From NCBI GenBank assembly GCA_902779055.1, contig CACZAD010000006.1, positions 57,844-121,843 of the forward strand: a DNA stretch of 64,000 nt, given 5' to 3'. Below the pieces are notes generated by a model that was not told the origin of the DNA, did no database searches, and was given only the letters and a program-made list of their open reading frames with translations. Positions 43,901 to 52,646 of this stretch are shown here, in pieces. How positions within the stretch are numbered: position 1 is the first letter of the stretch; every line of letters begins with the position of its first letter. The translations under genes were made by a program, and so were the position numbers. The DNA is from Fibrobacter succinogenes (lineage in GTDB: Bacteria; Fibrobacterota; Fibrobacteria; Fibrobacterales; Fibrobacteraceae).

Positions 43901-46900
43901 ACTTTTCGTCCTTCAGGTTGGACGGACGGAAGCTCCATTCGTAGTAATCGCCAGAACCGTCGATGGAACCTTCACCGAACTGCAAGGCAAAGCGGATAGG
44001 CACCGTCTCAGCTTTGGTCTCGTAATGGATTTCCATCTTCAGGGACTTGTAAGCCGAGAAGTTCTTTCGATCCGTCTCGAACAGACGCGTCACGCCCACT
44101 TCCTGGCCCGGGCTCATATTGCGATATTCCAGAACAAGAGCCGTTTCCTTGAGCGGAGCGTTCGAGTTGGCATCACGTTCCGTCACCGTATTCGGAGACT
44201 TGAAATACGTGTTCGCATTTTCGCGGTTATTGATGGTCGAGACCTTGATGAACGTCGTATCGCGAGTCGCCACAGATTCCGTCACGCGCGTTTCGACACC
44301 GTTCACCTCAACAATCTGGGAGTTTTCAGAAGACGTCGTGCGGTAAAGATCAGCAACGGTCGTTTCTTCCCAAGAGTTGCCGAGAACAGAAAGGCTCACC
44401 ACCTGCACCTTGGCTTCGGAGATGCCCGGATTCAAGCGGCCCAGCCACATACGGGTGAACTGCGCTTCAGCAAGAATTTCCTTATAGCCGTTTCCGGTCG
44501 GCGAAACAATCGTATCGTACTGGTTCAGCGGAATGGTCCACTTGCGCCATCCATTCTTCAGTTCTACAAAATTAAGCTTGTTCGTATCGGACAGGTCAAT
44601 GCGATAACGGACAAAGCTAATATCCGTATCAAGAGAACCGTTGCGGTTGATATCTTCGGTATCATAGGCACGTTCGCCCAAGTTGCCTTCGGTTCCGTTG
44701 ATGTTTACAGGAGGATCGCTCTCGTCTTCGAGATCCTTGAAGTCGTCTCGGGCGATATCCGTAGTCGAAGCATCGGAGTTCGAAGCCTTGTAAATGGAAT
44801 CACGGCAACCCGCAACGCGGCAGTCCCACACCACCCTGTATTCATCGGTACCCGTTCTTTCGTCAAGACCCATATCGTGCTGGGCAACGGTCATGCCAAT
44901 CTGGTTTTCACCGTTATACCTTCCGTTAGGTTCTTCACCGCTAATCGAAAGGTCTTCACTGATAAGGCCCAAGTCGATAAAAATGGAACCGGAATTACCA
45001 CGAGCCACGACCTCGATATACTTCATCTCGCTCAGATCCTGGTAATACGAGCTGTTCGGACGCATGATACCACCCCAGGAATTACCCATGAGGTCATCAT
45101 TGGGGCGCAAGGTCATCTTGAGCACGGTCAAGTGCTGGTTATCGACATCGGAGTTTCCGACATTCGGATAAATGTACTTGTAGAGTTCAGTGTTGTTGCT
45201 GTGCCAAATAAATTCACCCTGGTGACGGTAGTCCAGGCTTTCAATGTAAGTCCTGATGTTCGACCTCACACCGCCCGGAGGAGAAGCCTGGTACCAGGAC
45301 AATCTCGACAGCGGATAGACAAGACCCGTGGAGGTCGATTCAAAGTCTTCGACAAGAGCCGTCTGGTTCTTGCTCGTGTTCGCATTATGGCGGCTACCGG
45401 CAAATTCAGCTTCGAAACGCCAGTTCGAGGCAGCCGTCGTACTGATACCCGGAATGGCATTCACCAAGTCCGTCAATGCCTGGACAGAATCCTGCAAGCG
45501 GACGTTAAAGCCCCAAAGGACGCTAGAATAAGGTTCATTGCCAAGCGTCGGGACTTCGGCCGTTGTGCTCTGGCTCCTGTAAAGGGCGGTCACGCCAAAG
45601 ACGGAACCGGCACCAAAGCCATACAAATCGAGCGGGAGTTCGGCACGGGCGCCAAGCAACAACTTGTTATCAATTTCGAACAACGGTTCGCATTCGAACT
45701 TGACCTTGATTTCCTTGTTCGGGTCAAGGGCGCGTTCGCTCAAAAGTTCAATCTGGCCAAGCTCATAGTTGACTTCGTAGTCCGTACCACGGATAAGCGT
45801 CGTAGAACCGGCGGTCACCTTTTCAGAGCCCGGAGAAATGTCCATACAGCTACCGCTGTTCACAGAATAGCTGGAGTTCGGGTCGCGTACGCTAATCGTG
45901 GAATTACGGCGCTTGCCCACGGATTCAAAGTAGAAACGGCTCGTATAGCGAGAGAGATTATAAACAGGGAGCGTATAGAGCTGCGCCATGGCGGCACTAG
46001 AATCCAAGTTACGCAACGGTTCCAAGCAGTTTGCACGGGCGCGCTCGGCGGCATTCGGCCCAGAGTATTCCGAAAGCGGTTTACAGGGCAACCACATTTC
46101 GCCGGTGTAACTACCCGATGCATCCTTCGTAAAGATGGCAGCATCGCTCACCAACGGCGTACCGGTCGTCGTATCCGCCAAACCAAGAGTCTGCAAATAA
46201 GTTCCGGACACACCCGACTTGTTCTTCATGCGCAAAACAAAGCTATTTGCGCTAGCATCAGAAATGCCGATCGAATAAACGTTGCGGAGCATCAACTTGT
46301 CGATATCCGTAAGTTCCGAAAGAGTCGCATCCCACTGGATAAGGACAGCCTTTCCGCCATCATAGAGCGTCGTTCCGACACGATCCGTACCATCGTCACT
46401 CCAAGTGGCTGCAATAAGCGTGTTACGGTTCACACCGTTAATCTTTACGATACCCGTCCTGGAATCATACGAGAAATCGCCTTTTGGAATTTCGACCATA
46501 CGGTCGACTTTCTTTTCTACGGGAGTTCCGCCCTGCGGAGGCGTATACACGACAGTGACACTGTCAATCACATCGGCAGTAACGTTCAGCGCACTTCTCT
46601 TGTACAACTTGAGGTTCGTCGCCGGGTAGTTCGAAGTCGAACGCCCAGCAATACCGGCATTCACGTAAGCCTTCCTCGCCTCGTGGTTCAAGAAGTAATA
46701 ACGGTAAGCGAGGAACTGCTTGTCCGTCACCTGGAATTCCGTCGTCGATTCGTTCGCCTTGATGGAATATTCTTCCTGTTCACCGCCATCCTGAGAAGCG
46801 ATCGTCGTGAGCTTCCAGTCCCCCAGCTTCCATTCGGCCTTGATACCGAACAAGCCCTGGTGATTTTCAGAATAACCGGTAAACTCCGTACCCGTCAAAG

Positions 46901-48134
46901 ACAAGTTCGTCGTACCCGCTTCGACACGCTGCAAGATATAATCTTCAAATTCGTTCTTGTACGATTCCTCGTAAACCACGCGGATTTCGTTCTGCGAGCC
47001 AAGGCCTTCATCGACATTCTTGATTTCGACCGTGATGTACGGACCAATCTTTCCTTCGACCATGAAGCTCGGGTTATAGTCCAACGACGGAGACGGCCAC
47101 AAGCTGGTCTTGGTACTGCCTTCGGCATCGTCCTTTTCGCCATAGCCCTTGAAGCGGACATCCATCGAACCCTTGAGCAAGAGCTTCGGCTTGTTGAAGC
47201 CAAAGTCCTTCATCCAGGCCGGCATGTTCACCGGGATCGTGATATCAAAGACGGAACCCGTTTCGGGAGCTTCGTACCCATCGTTCTGCCCCACCAGGCC
47301 ATTGAGCCAAAGACGCTTTTGCCCAATAGCGTACATATCCGAAACGTAGTCAGCAAGTTCCGGATAGTGCGAAGTCCAAAGGACCGTCGTATCCGTACGC
47401 GAGACCGTATTCACGCGCTTTTCGGACACGTCGATTTCACGGGTGGCCACATCGATTTCGTGCGAGAACACCTGCCCCTTGGACGTGTTCATGAGCCCCG
47501 CGCGGGAACCCACACCGCTAAACGGCAACAGCCCGTCAAGCGGAGACGTAGATTTTGGAACCGGGAGATACTTGACCGACGGGGTCCATTCGTCCGGAGT
47601 CACCTCGGAGGCATCATCTATAGCCGGAGCATCCGAAGCCTTAGCTACAGACGGTGCGGGTGCGGCCGAAGAAGACGAACGTGCAGACGACAGCTGCGGC
47701 TTTGCAGCAGCGGACGAGACCGGTTTTGCAGACGCAGACGTTGCAGGCGTTGCCGAGGACGGCACAGAGACCTGTACAGAAGACGACACAGGAGATTTTG
47801 CCGATGAAGAGACTGGCTTGGCAGACGAGGACACCGGCCTTGCCGAAGACGCAGGTGCAGCAGCGGACGATGTGGGAGGCGCCGCAGACGAAACCGCCAC
47901 AGACGGTTGAGACTGAGGCTTGGACGGTGCGGCACTTGATGCCGGTTCCGCACTCGAAGACGAAGCTACAGAAGCGGTCGACTTCGGAGCGGGCACATCC
48001 TGAAAAAGTTCATCGTCAAAAAGAGATTCATACGAGCTAAGCGTCCCATCCTGAGACCAGACGGAACCCACAGCCACAATGCTGCTTGCAGCAAAACCCC
48101 ATAGGGCAGATTTTAAAAACTTTCTAAAACGCAA
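40902..48134 (-). CDS. sprA: SprA/Sov-type translocon protein of the type IX secretion system
   Basis: About 2,410 residues, close to SprA of Flavobacterium. The signal peptide (about RFRKFLKSALWGFAASSIVAVGSVWSQ) precedes a Ser/Ala/Pro linker of about 110 residues. Many beta-strand-rich blocks follow, including VEDFESTSTGLVYPLSRLSW and LSVLGNSWEE, which recall SprA. The C-terminal LMLRFD ends in an aromatic-acidic strand as in outer-membrane barrels. It forms the outer-membrane channel for proteins with T9SS tails, such as the peptidase at 10631. The start is inferred as TTG 48134, because upstream in-frame codons lie in the preceding terminator. Only a weak TATTTTG lies upstream. Confidence 0.85.
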   Translation of the reverse strand: MRFRKFLKSALWGFAASSIVAVGSVWSQDGTLSSYESLFDDELFQDVPAPKSTASVASSSSAEPASSAAPSKPQSQPSVAVSSAAPPTSSAAAPASSARPVSSSAKPVSSSAKSPVSSSVQVSVPSSATPATSASAKPVSSAAAKPQLSSARSSSSAAPAPSVAKASDAPAIDDASEVTPDEWTPSVKYLPVPKSTSPLDGLLPFSGVGSRAGLMNTSKGQVFSHEIDVATREIDVSEKRVNTVSRTDTTVLWTSHYPELADYVSDMYAIGQKRLWLNGLVGQNDGYEAPETGSVFDITIPVNMPAWMKDFGFNKPKLLLKGSMDVRFKGYGEKDDAEGSTKTSLWPSPSLDYNPSFMVEGKIGPYITVEIKNVDEGLGSQNEIRVVYEESYKNEFEDYILQRVEAGTTNLSLTGTEFTGYSENHQGLFGIKAEWKLGDWKLTTIASQDGGEQEEYSIKANESTTEFQVTDKQFLAYRYYFLNHEARKAYVNAGIAGRSTSNYPATNLKLYKRSALNVTADVIDSVTVVYTPPQGGTPVEKKVDRMVEIPKGDFSYDSRTGIVKINGVNRNTLIAATWSDDGTDRVGTTLYDGGKAVLIQWDATLSELTDIDKLMLRNVYSIGISDASANSFVLRMKNKSGVSGTYLQTLGLADTTTGTPLVSDAAIFTKDASGSYTGEMWLPCKPLSEYSGPNAAERARANCLEPLRNLDSSAAMAQLYTLPVYNLSRYTSRFYFESVGKRRNSTISVRDPNSSYSVNSGSCMDISPGSEKVTAGSTTLIRGTDYEVNYELGQIELLSERALDPNKEIKVKFECEPLFEIDNKLLLGARAELPLDLYGFGAGSVFGVTALYRSQSTTAEVPTLGNEPYSSVLWGFNVRLQDSVQALTDLVNAIPGISTTAASNWRFEAEFAGSRHNANTSKNQTALVEDFESTSTGLVYPLSRLSWYQASPPGGVRSNIRTYIESLDYRHQGEFIWHSNNTELYKYIYPNVGNSDVDNQHLTVLKMTLRPNDDLMGNSWGGIMRPNSSYYQDLSEMKYIEVVARGNSGSIFIDLGLISEDLSISGEEPNGRYNGENQIGMTVAQHDMGLDERTGTDEYRVVWDCRVAGCRDSIYKASNSDASTTDIARDDFKDLEDESDPPVNINGTEGNLGERAYDTEDINRNGSLDTDISFVRYRIDLSDTNKLNFVELKNGWRKWTIPLNQYDTIVSPTGNGYKEILAEAQFTRMWLGRLNPGISEAKVQVVSLSVLGNSWEETTVADLYRTTSSENSQIVEVNGVETRVTESVATRDTTFIKVSTINNRENANTYFKSPNTVTERDANSNAPLKETALVLEYRNMSPGQEVGVTRLFETDRKNFSAYKSLKMEIHYETKAETVPIRFALQFGEGSIDGSGDYYEWSFRPSNLKDEKCPPERPQDCHEQNWIANAFAMDITDFSDLKRGRHPPYLDPVVKKLPGERDEQLRLVGNPSITNIDWIRFVVIADSNASPKDLEGKFWLNDLRLSDMDTEWGYAARVNGQVNFADFISLSGAVRYQDGNFATLSSSGRSPKPDLATAASQLDLSADMSIALNKFLNDSLGFHIPMSIGYHSTTKRPYMKPTDDMILKKSSFVDLTGDMFQNELAVTSDKEENRLRDAGESKGYESFVSDKSFSISYHKDYKASETKIGEFLSQAFLERPAFSYSYHQSEGRSTTASDSSYSYHTLLEYKLGTFSMFKFRPFEGLAKYSWLKDISKTEFEPWPQTFDLTLFDFSYVRYVNQTRDPDFVEPQVDKVVTYTAELNHKLNMRWNIFSFLSANYSVNIRRDMFGGGDREAFTKEKFFTTSEGGLFASGYIFDHDHSDRKVYVSRDSLVIIPIDTIAKGDMKIDLQNPDSYEIRYDSTVFYKVDSVGHREYGRTYGILRNERSRNQQFRINFNPKLIPFLPFNMQFSSDFNQQKSIPNDFSFYDQSSIEKNYWTISQTNRFEFTPTLKIIDIANLFGQDNAVSGFLNKLKWREVKFNWNASTNMVGENFTLAQLYEEQGVTPFQYYLYGLGLGNGHRGRGLWNIMTGDMGLTDRDDFTGFAQYRNKHVDTLVYQGAFRNAVSRSLQISTGFTLPIWDISITTDFQWKEDFSQSRENPLYIDTTTILPKLGFSLSIPNFSQKVPFLNSFRSVSLTHRFDYTRSVTSRPFQSAEDSWSNVWNFNPLVRLSFLTQNNLRIENSVRLKVESTDRRPKEEVVSNPCFPKEEKNCTDTTSYFLETPWIPTALYNDFGINIGNDLTISYPLKLNKGFQLWKWFFKLKNDIDLKLTAGYDYKKTIRKQYTHGKDYNMYNAESGTDGIYKQWSYDSGIPENRRTVYYPKLTLTDRTVPTRTHEWFIRPSASYTFNKMASLSSYIEYRQIHEKLDDETAHIRQILQFELALMLRFD

Positions 48135-48186
48135 CGGTGTACAAAATACAAAAACGGGACGTTCAAAATTAACACCGATAACATAG

Positions 48187-48222
48187 AAAAAAAGAAGCGC
48201 ACCCATTTTACGGGTGCGCTTC
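48187..48222 (-). terminator. Terminator of the AIPR gene
   Basis: On the minus strand GAAGCGCACCC-N7-GGGTGCGCTTC perfect 11-bp stem followed by seven T. It separates the AIPR gene from sprA. Confidence 0.9.
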
Positions 48223-48256
48223 AAAACCGGATTCTAGACCCTTTTTACAGGATAAA

Positions 48257-50149
48257 TTAGAGGAAGACCTCGATACCGCCGCGGCACTTTTCCCAAGCCG
48301 GATTCTTCTTGCACAAGAGATCGATCATCTTGTCGTAAGTAGCCGTGTTGGAGAAGCCCTTCCACAAGCGACGTTCCACGGATTCGCCGGAATCCTTGTC
48401 GATTGTAGTAATGGTGTCGTAGTAGTTCGAGTTGTCCTTGAATTCAGAAATCAAGATGTTCTTCAAGTCGTCCGTGTAGATGCGGGATGCATACTTGAGG
48501 ATGGAATCATTGAAGTTGAGTTCATTTTCGACGAGCCATTCGAAGTCCTGGATCGGATTGCCGTAGATGAGCCAGTGGCGGAGAGCAAGTGCGACCACCA
48601 AGTCCTTCACGGCACTGCGGAAGATGAACTTGTCTTCGAGACGGCCATTCCACGTGATGCGGGTCAGCGGGTTATCGTCGTTAGCTTCGATAGACACGCC
48701 CTTGCCCGGAGTGACCTTGCGGATCTTGATCGGGAGACGGCTAAGGAGCTGCCATGCCTTCGTGAAGGCGATGGTCTTACGGACAAAATCCTTTTCCTTT
48801 TCAGGGGCAACGCGCACAAACGCACCGAAGCAGCGCTGGTAAAGCGTTTCCTTGTCAAAGATGCAGTCGCTGGAGCGGCATTCGCTGAGCTTGCCATCCA
48901 TCATAAAGAGGGTCTTTGCAAGTTCCGGACGCATACGGACTTCGAGCTTACGGGTACGGGCCTTGAGACGGACGCCGTCCTTATAAACGTAGGTAAAGCC
49001 TTCTTCCTGGTAACGCTGCCAAATGAAGAACTGCAGGTCGTCAGCGGCACGCAGATGGTAGCTGAACACCGGGTTCTGGCGGTTGTTAGCCATGGTCACC
49101 TGGTTCAAGAAGTTGTCGGCGCCCTGATACGGCACAACGACCTTCACGAGCACCTGCGGGTTCACCGGATGCTTGCTCTTCTTGGCATACTGTTCGTAAG
49201 TGAAGAGGGACTGGGCACCGTTAATGATCTTCGGGCGTTCAATGAAGAGAACCTTCTTGCCATCGCGATCCTTCAAACGCAGGTCGTCGCCCGTAAGCGT
49301 CATACCGTTGTGGAGGAACGGGAAGTCATCGACGTTCACGTTCTTGTCGTCATTGCGTTCCATGGTCTGGAAGGCGTCGATAAGAGCGGCGTTCGTATGA
49401 GTGAGGTTACCGAGGTAAGTACGGATGTTGGAGCTAACAATGGCCATATTGTGCTTGGTCTTGAGGCGCTTACCAAGGGCAACATGGTAGTCAAAAATCG
49501 TGCGGATCGGGCAGAAGCCGAGGAAGAGCTCGCCGTGATCAGAGGTGAGGTGGAGCGGTTCGGAGTCCATCTCGATTTCAAGCTTGTCGTCTGCAGAACG
49601 GAAATCGCGAGTCAAGTCGTCGTGTTCGGCAATGATTTCGAGCTTTGCCTTAACATCGGCCTTCCAGAGCGTGAGCTTGCGGCGCATATCCTTGAGGGTG
49701 CGTTCGAGTTCGGAGTCCGTGATGTCGCGGCTTGCGCGAGTGCGGAGCACCGTAATTTCGAGCGTTTCCATGTACGGACGGCTTGCAGGAGCGTTTTCGT
49801 CTTCTTCAGTTTCTTCGTCAGTGATCTTATTGACGGCCCACGGGTCGGCTTCTTCACGAAGCGAGAGGAAGAACGGATTGGTCGGGTCGCTAGTGCGGAA
49901 CACGGCGATCTGAAGTTGCTTCAGGTCGGCGTTCAAGTGTGCGACAACCTTTTCGAGCGGAGTATCTTCGTCCAGGAAGATGAAGAATTCCATAAAGCCC
50001 TGGGAGTATTGGAAGCCGTGGAAGCAACCATTTTCATCCAGGTTTAGATGCCGGAGTGCCTTGATTCTATCGTTTGGGTCGTTAGGGTTCAAGCTCAAGA
50101 GGCTAGCGACAAATGCTAAGCGGCGTTCCTGCGATTTTGTAAGTTCCAT
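48257..50149 (-). CDS. AIPR-family (abortive infection phage resistance) protein
   Basis: A 630-residue cytoplasmic protein. The block at about 225-330 (SSNIRTYLGNLTHTNAALID ... FPFLHNGMTLTGDDL ... ERPKIINGAQSLFTYEQY) matches the AIPR family signature (N-R-x-x-L-G, N-N-G-x-T, x-N-G-x-Q). AIPR proteins were linked to phage abortive infection in lactococci. The N-terminal 200 residues and C-terminal 250 are unassigned. GAGGAA stands five bases before the ATG. An 8-bp-arm inverted repeat (50177-50203) overlaps a TATAAT upstream. It has no restriction-modification partner here; it is a stand-alone unit closed by a strong terminator. Confidence 0.7.
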   Translation of the reverse strand: MELTKSQERRLAFVASLLSLNPNDPNDRIKALRHLNLDENGCFHGFQYSQGFMEFFIFLDEDTPLEKVVAHLNADLKQLQIAVFRTSDPTNPFFLSLREEADPWAVNKITDEETEEDENAPASRPYMETLEITVLRTRASRDITDSELERTLKDMRRKLTLWKADVKAKLEIIAEHDDLTRDFRSADDKLEIEMDSEPLHLTSDHGELFLGFCPIRTIFDYHVALGKRLKTKHNMAIVSSNIRTYLGNLTHTNAALIDAFQTMERNDDKNVNVDDFPFLHNGMTLTGDDLRLKDRDGKKVLFIERPKIINGAQSLFTYEQYAKKSKHPVNPQVLVKVVVPYQGADNFLNQVTMANNRQNPVFSYHLRAADDLQFFIWQRYQEEGFTYVYKDGVRLKARTRKLEVRMRPELAKTLFMMDGKLSECRSSDCIFDKETLYQRCFGAFVRVAPEKEKDFVRKTIAFTKAWQLLSRLPIKIRKVTPGKGVSIEANDDNPLTRITWNGRLEDKFIFRSAVKDLVVALALRHWLIYGNPIQDFEWLVENELNFNDSILKYASRIYTDDLKNILISEFKDNSNYYDTITTIDKDSGESVERRLWKGFSNTATYDKMIDLLCKKNPAWEKCRGGIEVFL

Positions 50150-50176
50150 TTTTTCCTCAATAATTACACTGCAATA

Positions 50177-50203
50177 CCAATATACAATATTATTATATAT
50201 TGG
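50177..50203. promoter_or_regulatory. Inverted repeat over the AIPR promoter region
   Basis: CCAATATA-N11-TATATTGG with perfect 8-bp arms. On the minus strand the right side contains TATAAT. It starts 28 bases upstream of the ATG and is a candidate operator. Confidence 0.5.
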
Positions 50204-50474
50204 AGTATTCTCGTAATTCGCACCCTAAAAATAGTTTCAAATCGTAAGATTTGCGTGCAAAAAAAGATAAAACTTACATTTTTTTGCCCTAAAGCCACTT
50301 TTTAGGTGAACAAACGTGCAAAAAACCTAAAAAAAGCGGTGAAAAATCACCCCGCAGGCACCGATTGCAAAGCATAGCCCCAAAAAAGAAAGCAAGTTTT
50401 TTTTGTGTTTTTTTCATGTACTTTTACGTTTTTCGAAACAAAAAAGCTATGATTTAAACATTAGGAGTCTTTTT
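50204..50474. other. AT-rich divergent intergenic region with inverted repeat
   Basis: CTTTTTAGGT (50298-50307) and ACCTAAAAAAAG (50325-50336) form an inverted repeat. GCGTGCAAAAAA and ACGTGCAAAAAA recur at 50254 and 50315. GCGGTGA-AAAA-TCACCCCGC is a further hairpin at 50336-50355. TATGAT at 50447 may be the -10 of the LRR gene. A small RNA is possible but not shown. Confidence 0.35.
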
Positions 50475-51227
50475 ATGAATTTACTAGATGTTATAGCCAA
50501 AGCCAAAAAAGAGAAAGCAAAGACGCTGGACTTGTCGCAGAAGGGTCTCCGCCTATTGCCTCCCGAACTTTTCGAAATTGAATCTCTCGAAGAACTCAAC
50601 CTCGACCGCAACTTGCTCGTCGAAATTCCTGACGACATCGGCCTCTTGAAGAACCTCAAGAGCCTTTCCGTGAGCGAAAACGACCTCATGGAACTGCCGG
50701 AATCCATCGGCGAACTCACCAAGCTCGAAAACCTCTACCTGGGCTACAACAGCTTGTCCGACTTGCCGGAATCTGTAGGGAACCTCGTGAACCTCCAGAC
50801 GGTAAACATCGCCAAGAACCAGCTTCTGGACTTGCCTCTCGAAATCGGCAACTGGAAGAAGGTCGTAAAGCTCTCCCTCCACGACAACATGCTCTCCGAA
50901 ATTCCGGCCACGATCGGCAAAATGAAGAGCCTCGTGAAGCTCTACCTCGACAACAACGAACTTTCGACCATCCCGGCAACGCTCTCGCACCTCGAGAACC
51001 TCGAAATTCTCATGGTCTCCGGCAACCGCCTGGGCGCCATCCCGTCCGAATTCAGCAACCTGAAGAACTTGCGCGAACTCGTGCTTGACGCAAACCAGCT
51101 TGCCACCTTGCCCGAAAGCCTCGCCGAATGCGAAAACCTCCAGACGATTTCCGTGATCGAAAACCCGATGGAAGTAGGCATTCCGCGCGTCCTCCTCGAC
51201 AAGAAGGGACTGAGTATCGATCAGTAG
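50475..51227 (+). CDS. Leucine-rich repeat protein
   Basis: A 250-residue cytoplasmic protein made almost entirely of about nine 23-residue leucine-rich repeats (pattern LxxLxxLxLxxNxLxxLPxxIG), from about residue 15 to 240. No signal peptide, kinase or other domain is seen. The start is ATG 50475 with AGGAG seven bases upstream; the longer reading through TTT-rich DNA is not credible. It is monocistronic, with a terminator-like repeat 50 bases downstream. LRR proteins bind other proteins; the partner is unknown. Confidence 0.85.
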   Translation: MNLLDVIAKAKKEKAKTLDLSQKGLRLLPPELFEIESLEELNLDRNLLVEIPDDIGLLKNLKSLSVSENDLMELPESIGELTKLENLYLGYNSLSDLPESVGNLVNLQTVNIAKNQLLDLPLEIGNWKKVVKLSLHDNMLSEIPATIGKMKSLVKLYLDNNELSTIPATLSHLENLEILMVSGNRLGAIPSEFSNLKNLRELVLDANQLATLPESLAECENLQTISVIENPMEVGIPRVLLDKKGLSIDQ

Positions 51228-51275
51228 CGGCTTCGTCGCAGAAACTAGTCACTATTCATGAGTTGCTAGTAAATT

Positions 51276-51312
51276 GTCATTCCCGGCACAGACCGGGAAT
51301 CTCCTTTTTAGG
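51276..51312 (+). repeat. ATTCCCGG inverted repeat also acting as likely terminator
   Basis: GTCATTCCCGG-CACAGA-CCGGGAATCTCC followed by TTTTTA. It belongs to the repeat family of 38900-38926, and its stem and T-run could terminate the LRR gene. Confidence 0.6.
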
Positions 51313-51347
51313 AGCAATCACAATTCAAACGTTCAAAGGATAAAGTC

Positions 51348-52646
51348 ATGCATCTCCGAATGATTTTAGCGGCATCGCTTTTGTGCTTACTCGGATGCTC
51401 GGACTTTATCCACCCGGTCGAGAGCACTCCCGAGCCAACAGAATACTCATTCAACTACTGGCTTTTGCAAAGGCTATACCTGTACGAAGACGAGCTTGCG
51501 GACTTGCCCGAAGAAGGCGATTCCGTACAGGTCCTGTACAGTTCGCTCAAGGACCCCTACACGCGCTACACGCCGCCTGCCAAAAGCGAATCCGTCATCG
51601 TCAGCTCCACGACGAGCATGATTGAAGGCGACGTCGGAATGCGCTATCAAACCAACACCAATCTAGAACACCCGATCACCATCTCGCGGGTTTTCCCTAA
51701 AGGACCTGCCGGGAGAGCAGGCGTTCCTAGAAACGGGACCATCATCAGCGCAAACGATGTCGAACTCACCGGGAACAGGGCGAAAGCCGTCTACGACTCC
51801 ATCGTCGACTACAGCAAGAGCATCGATATCCGCGTCGCCCACAACTACGACACAGCGTTATACAAGCTCGAAAAAGAGACCGTCTACGCACCGACAGTCT
51901 TTGTCGACACGCTTTACGAAGACAAGGCCAAAGGTTATCCCGGAATCATATTCATAAGCATCGAAGGCTTCAAGCTCAAAACGGCCGACCAGAAGAGCGG
52001 CACCTACGGTGAGCTAAAATCATACCTGGACTCCACGACTTCGGACAAGCGCGTCCGCATTCTCGACTTGAGAGGCAATCCCGGCGGACACATTTCCCAG
52101 TGCCTCGACATGGCGGATCTGTTCGTTAAAGAAGGGAAGCTTTCGACAAGGCATCTGCGCGCACTGACCTTCGATGGAGGTTCAATGCACGTCACCTCGA
52201 CCGTGAAGGCAAAGGCGGGCGATGCCGGCGAATCGGGCAAGTTCCTAATTTTTGCAAACAAGGGTTCCGCCAGCTGTTCTGAAATCTTCATCGCCGCTGT
52301 CACAGAGACTACAGACATTCCGCTCGTCGGCAGCACCACGTACGGCAAGGGTATCGGACAAAGCATGTTCCTCACCTACAACGGCGGGCTTGCCACCATC
52401 ACCGATATCGAATTTTTGACCCCCAAGGGAAACTCTTACCATAAAGTCGGGATTGTACCAAAGTACCCTTGCGAAAGCGGCATCAACAACAACGACTGTG
52501 CCGCAAGAGTGGCTAGCGAACTCTACAACGTGAAGATCCCCGAACAAGACCAGAACGTCCTAGCCAAGCAATCGTCCAGACAAATTGAGGACTACCCAAA
52601 TCCAGAATTTGAGGGAGGCGCCATCGAATGGGGAAATCTGTTTTAA
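51348..52646 (+). CDS. S41 family C-terminal-processing-type protease lipoprotein
   Basis: A 432-residue lipoprotein with lipobox LLGC. A PDZ domain (about 92-160: TISRVFPKGPAGRAGVPRNG) is followed by the S41 domain. The nucleophile Ser lies in NKGSASCSE near 304-312 and the base Lys in TTYGKGIGQ near 333. RILDLRGNPGGHISQCLDMA is the conserved strand. Such proteases trim periplasmic or outer-membrane proteins. The gene overlaps the next S41 gene by 19 bases, so both are made together. AAGGA is nine bases before the ATG. Confidence 0.85.
   Translation: MHLRMILAASLLCLLGCSDFIHPVESTPEPTEYSFNYWLLQRLYLYEDELADLPEEGDSVQVLYSSLKDPYTRYTPPAKSESVIVSSTTSMIEGDVGMRYQTNTNLEHPITISRVFPKGPAGRAGVPRNGTIISANDVELTGNRAKAVYDSIVDYSKSIDIRVAHNYDTALYKLEKETVYAPTVFVDTLYEDKAKGYPGIIFISIEGFKLKTADQKSGTYGELKSYLDSTTSDKRVRILDLRGNPGGHISQCLDMADLFVKEGKLSTRHLRALTFDGGSMHVTSTVKAKAGDAGESGKFLIFANKGSASCSEIFIAAVTETTDIPLVGSTTYGKGIGQSMFLTYNGGLATITDIEFLTPKGNSYHKVGIVPKYPCESGINNNDCAARVASELYNVKIPEQDQNVLAKQSSRQIEDYPNPEFEGGAIEWGNLF

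Noticed and set aside
41922..47807. A 1,961-codon open frame on the plus strand opposite sprA
   Set aside because: It is exactly antisense to a protein with clear SprA-type features, has no ribosome-binding site and gives an Arg/His/Val-rich translation with no domain. Long antisense frames come from the GC-biased codon use of this genome.
40902..48224. Longer N-terminus of SprA starting at 48224
   Set aside because: The extra codons fall in the perfect terminator stem and T-run of the AIPR gene, and the signal peptide begins further downstream.
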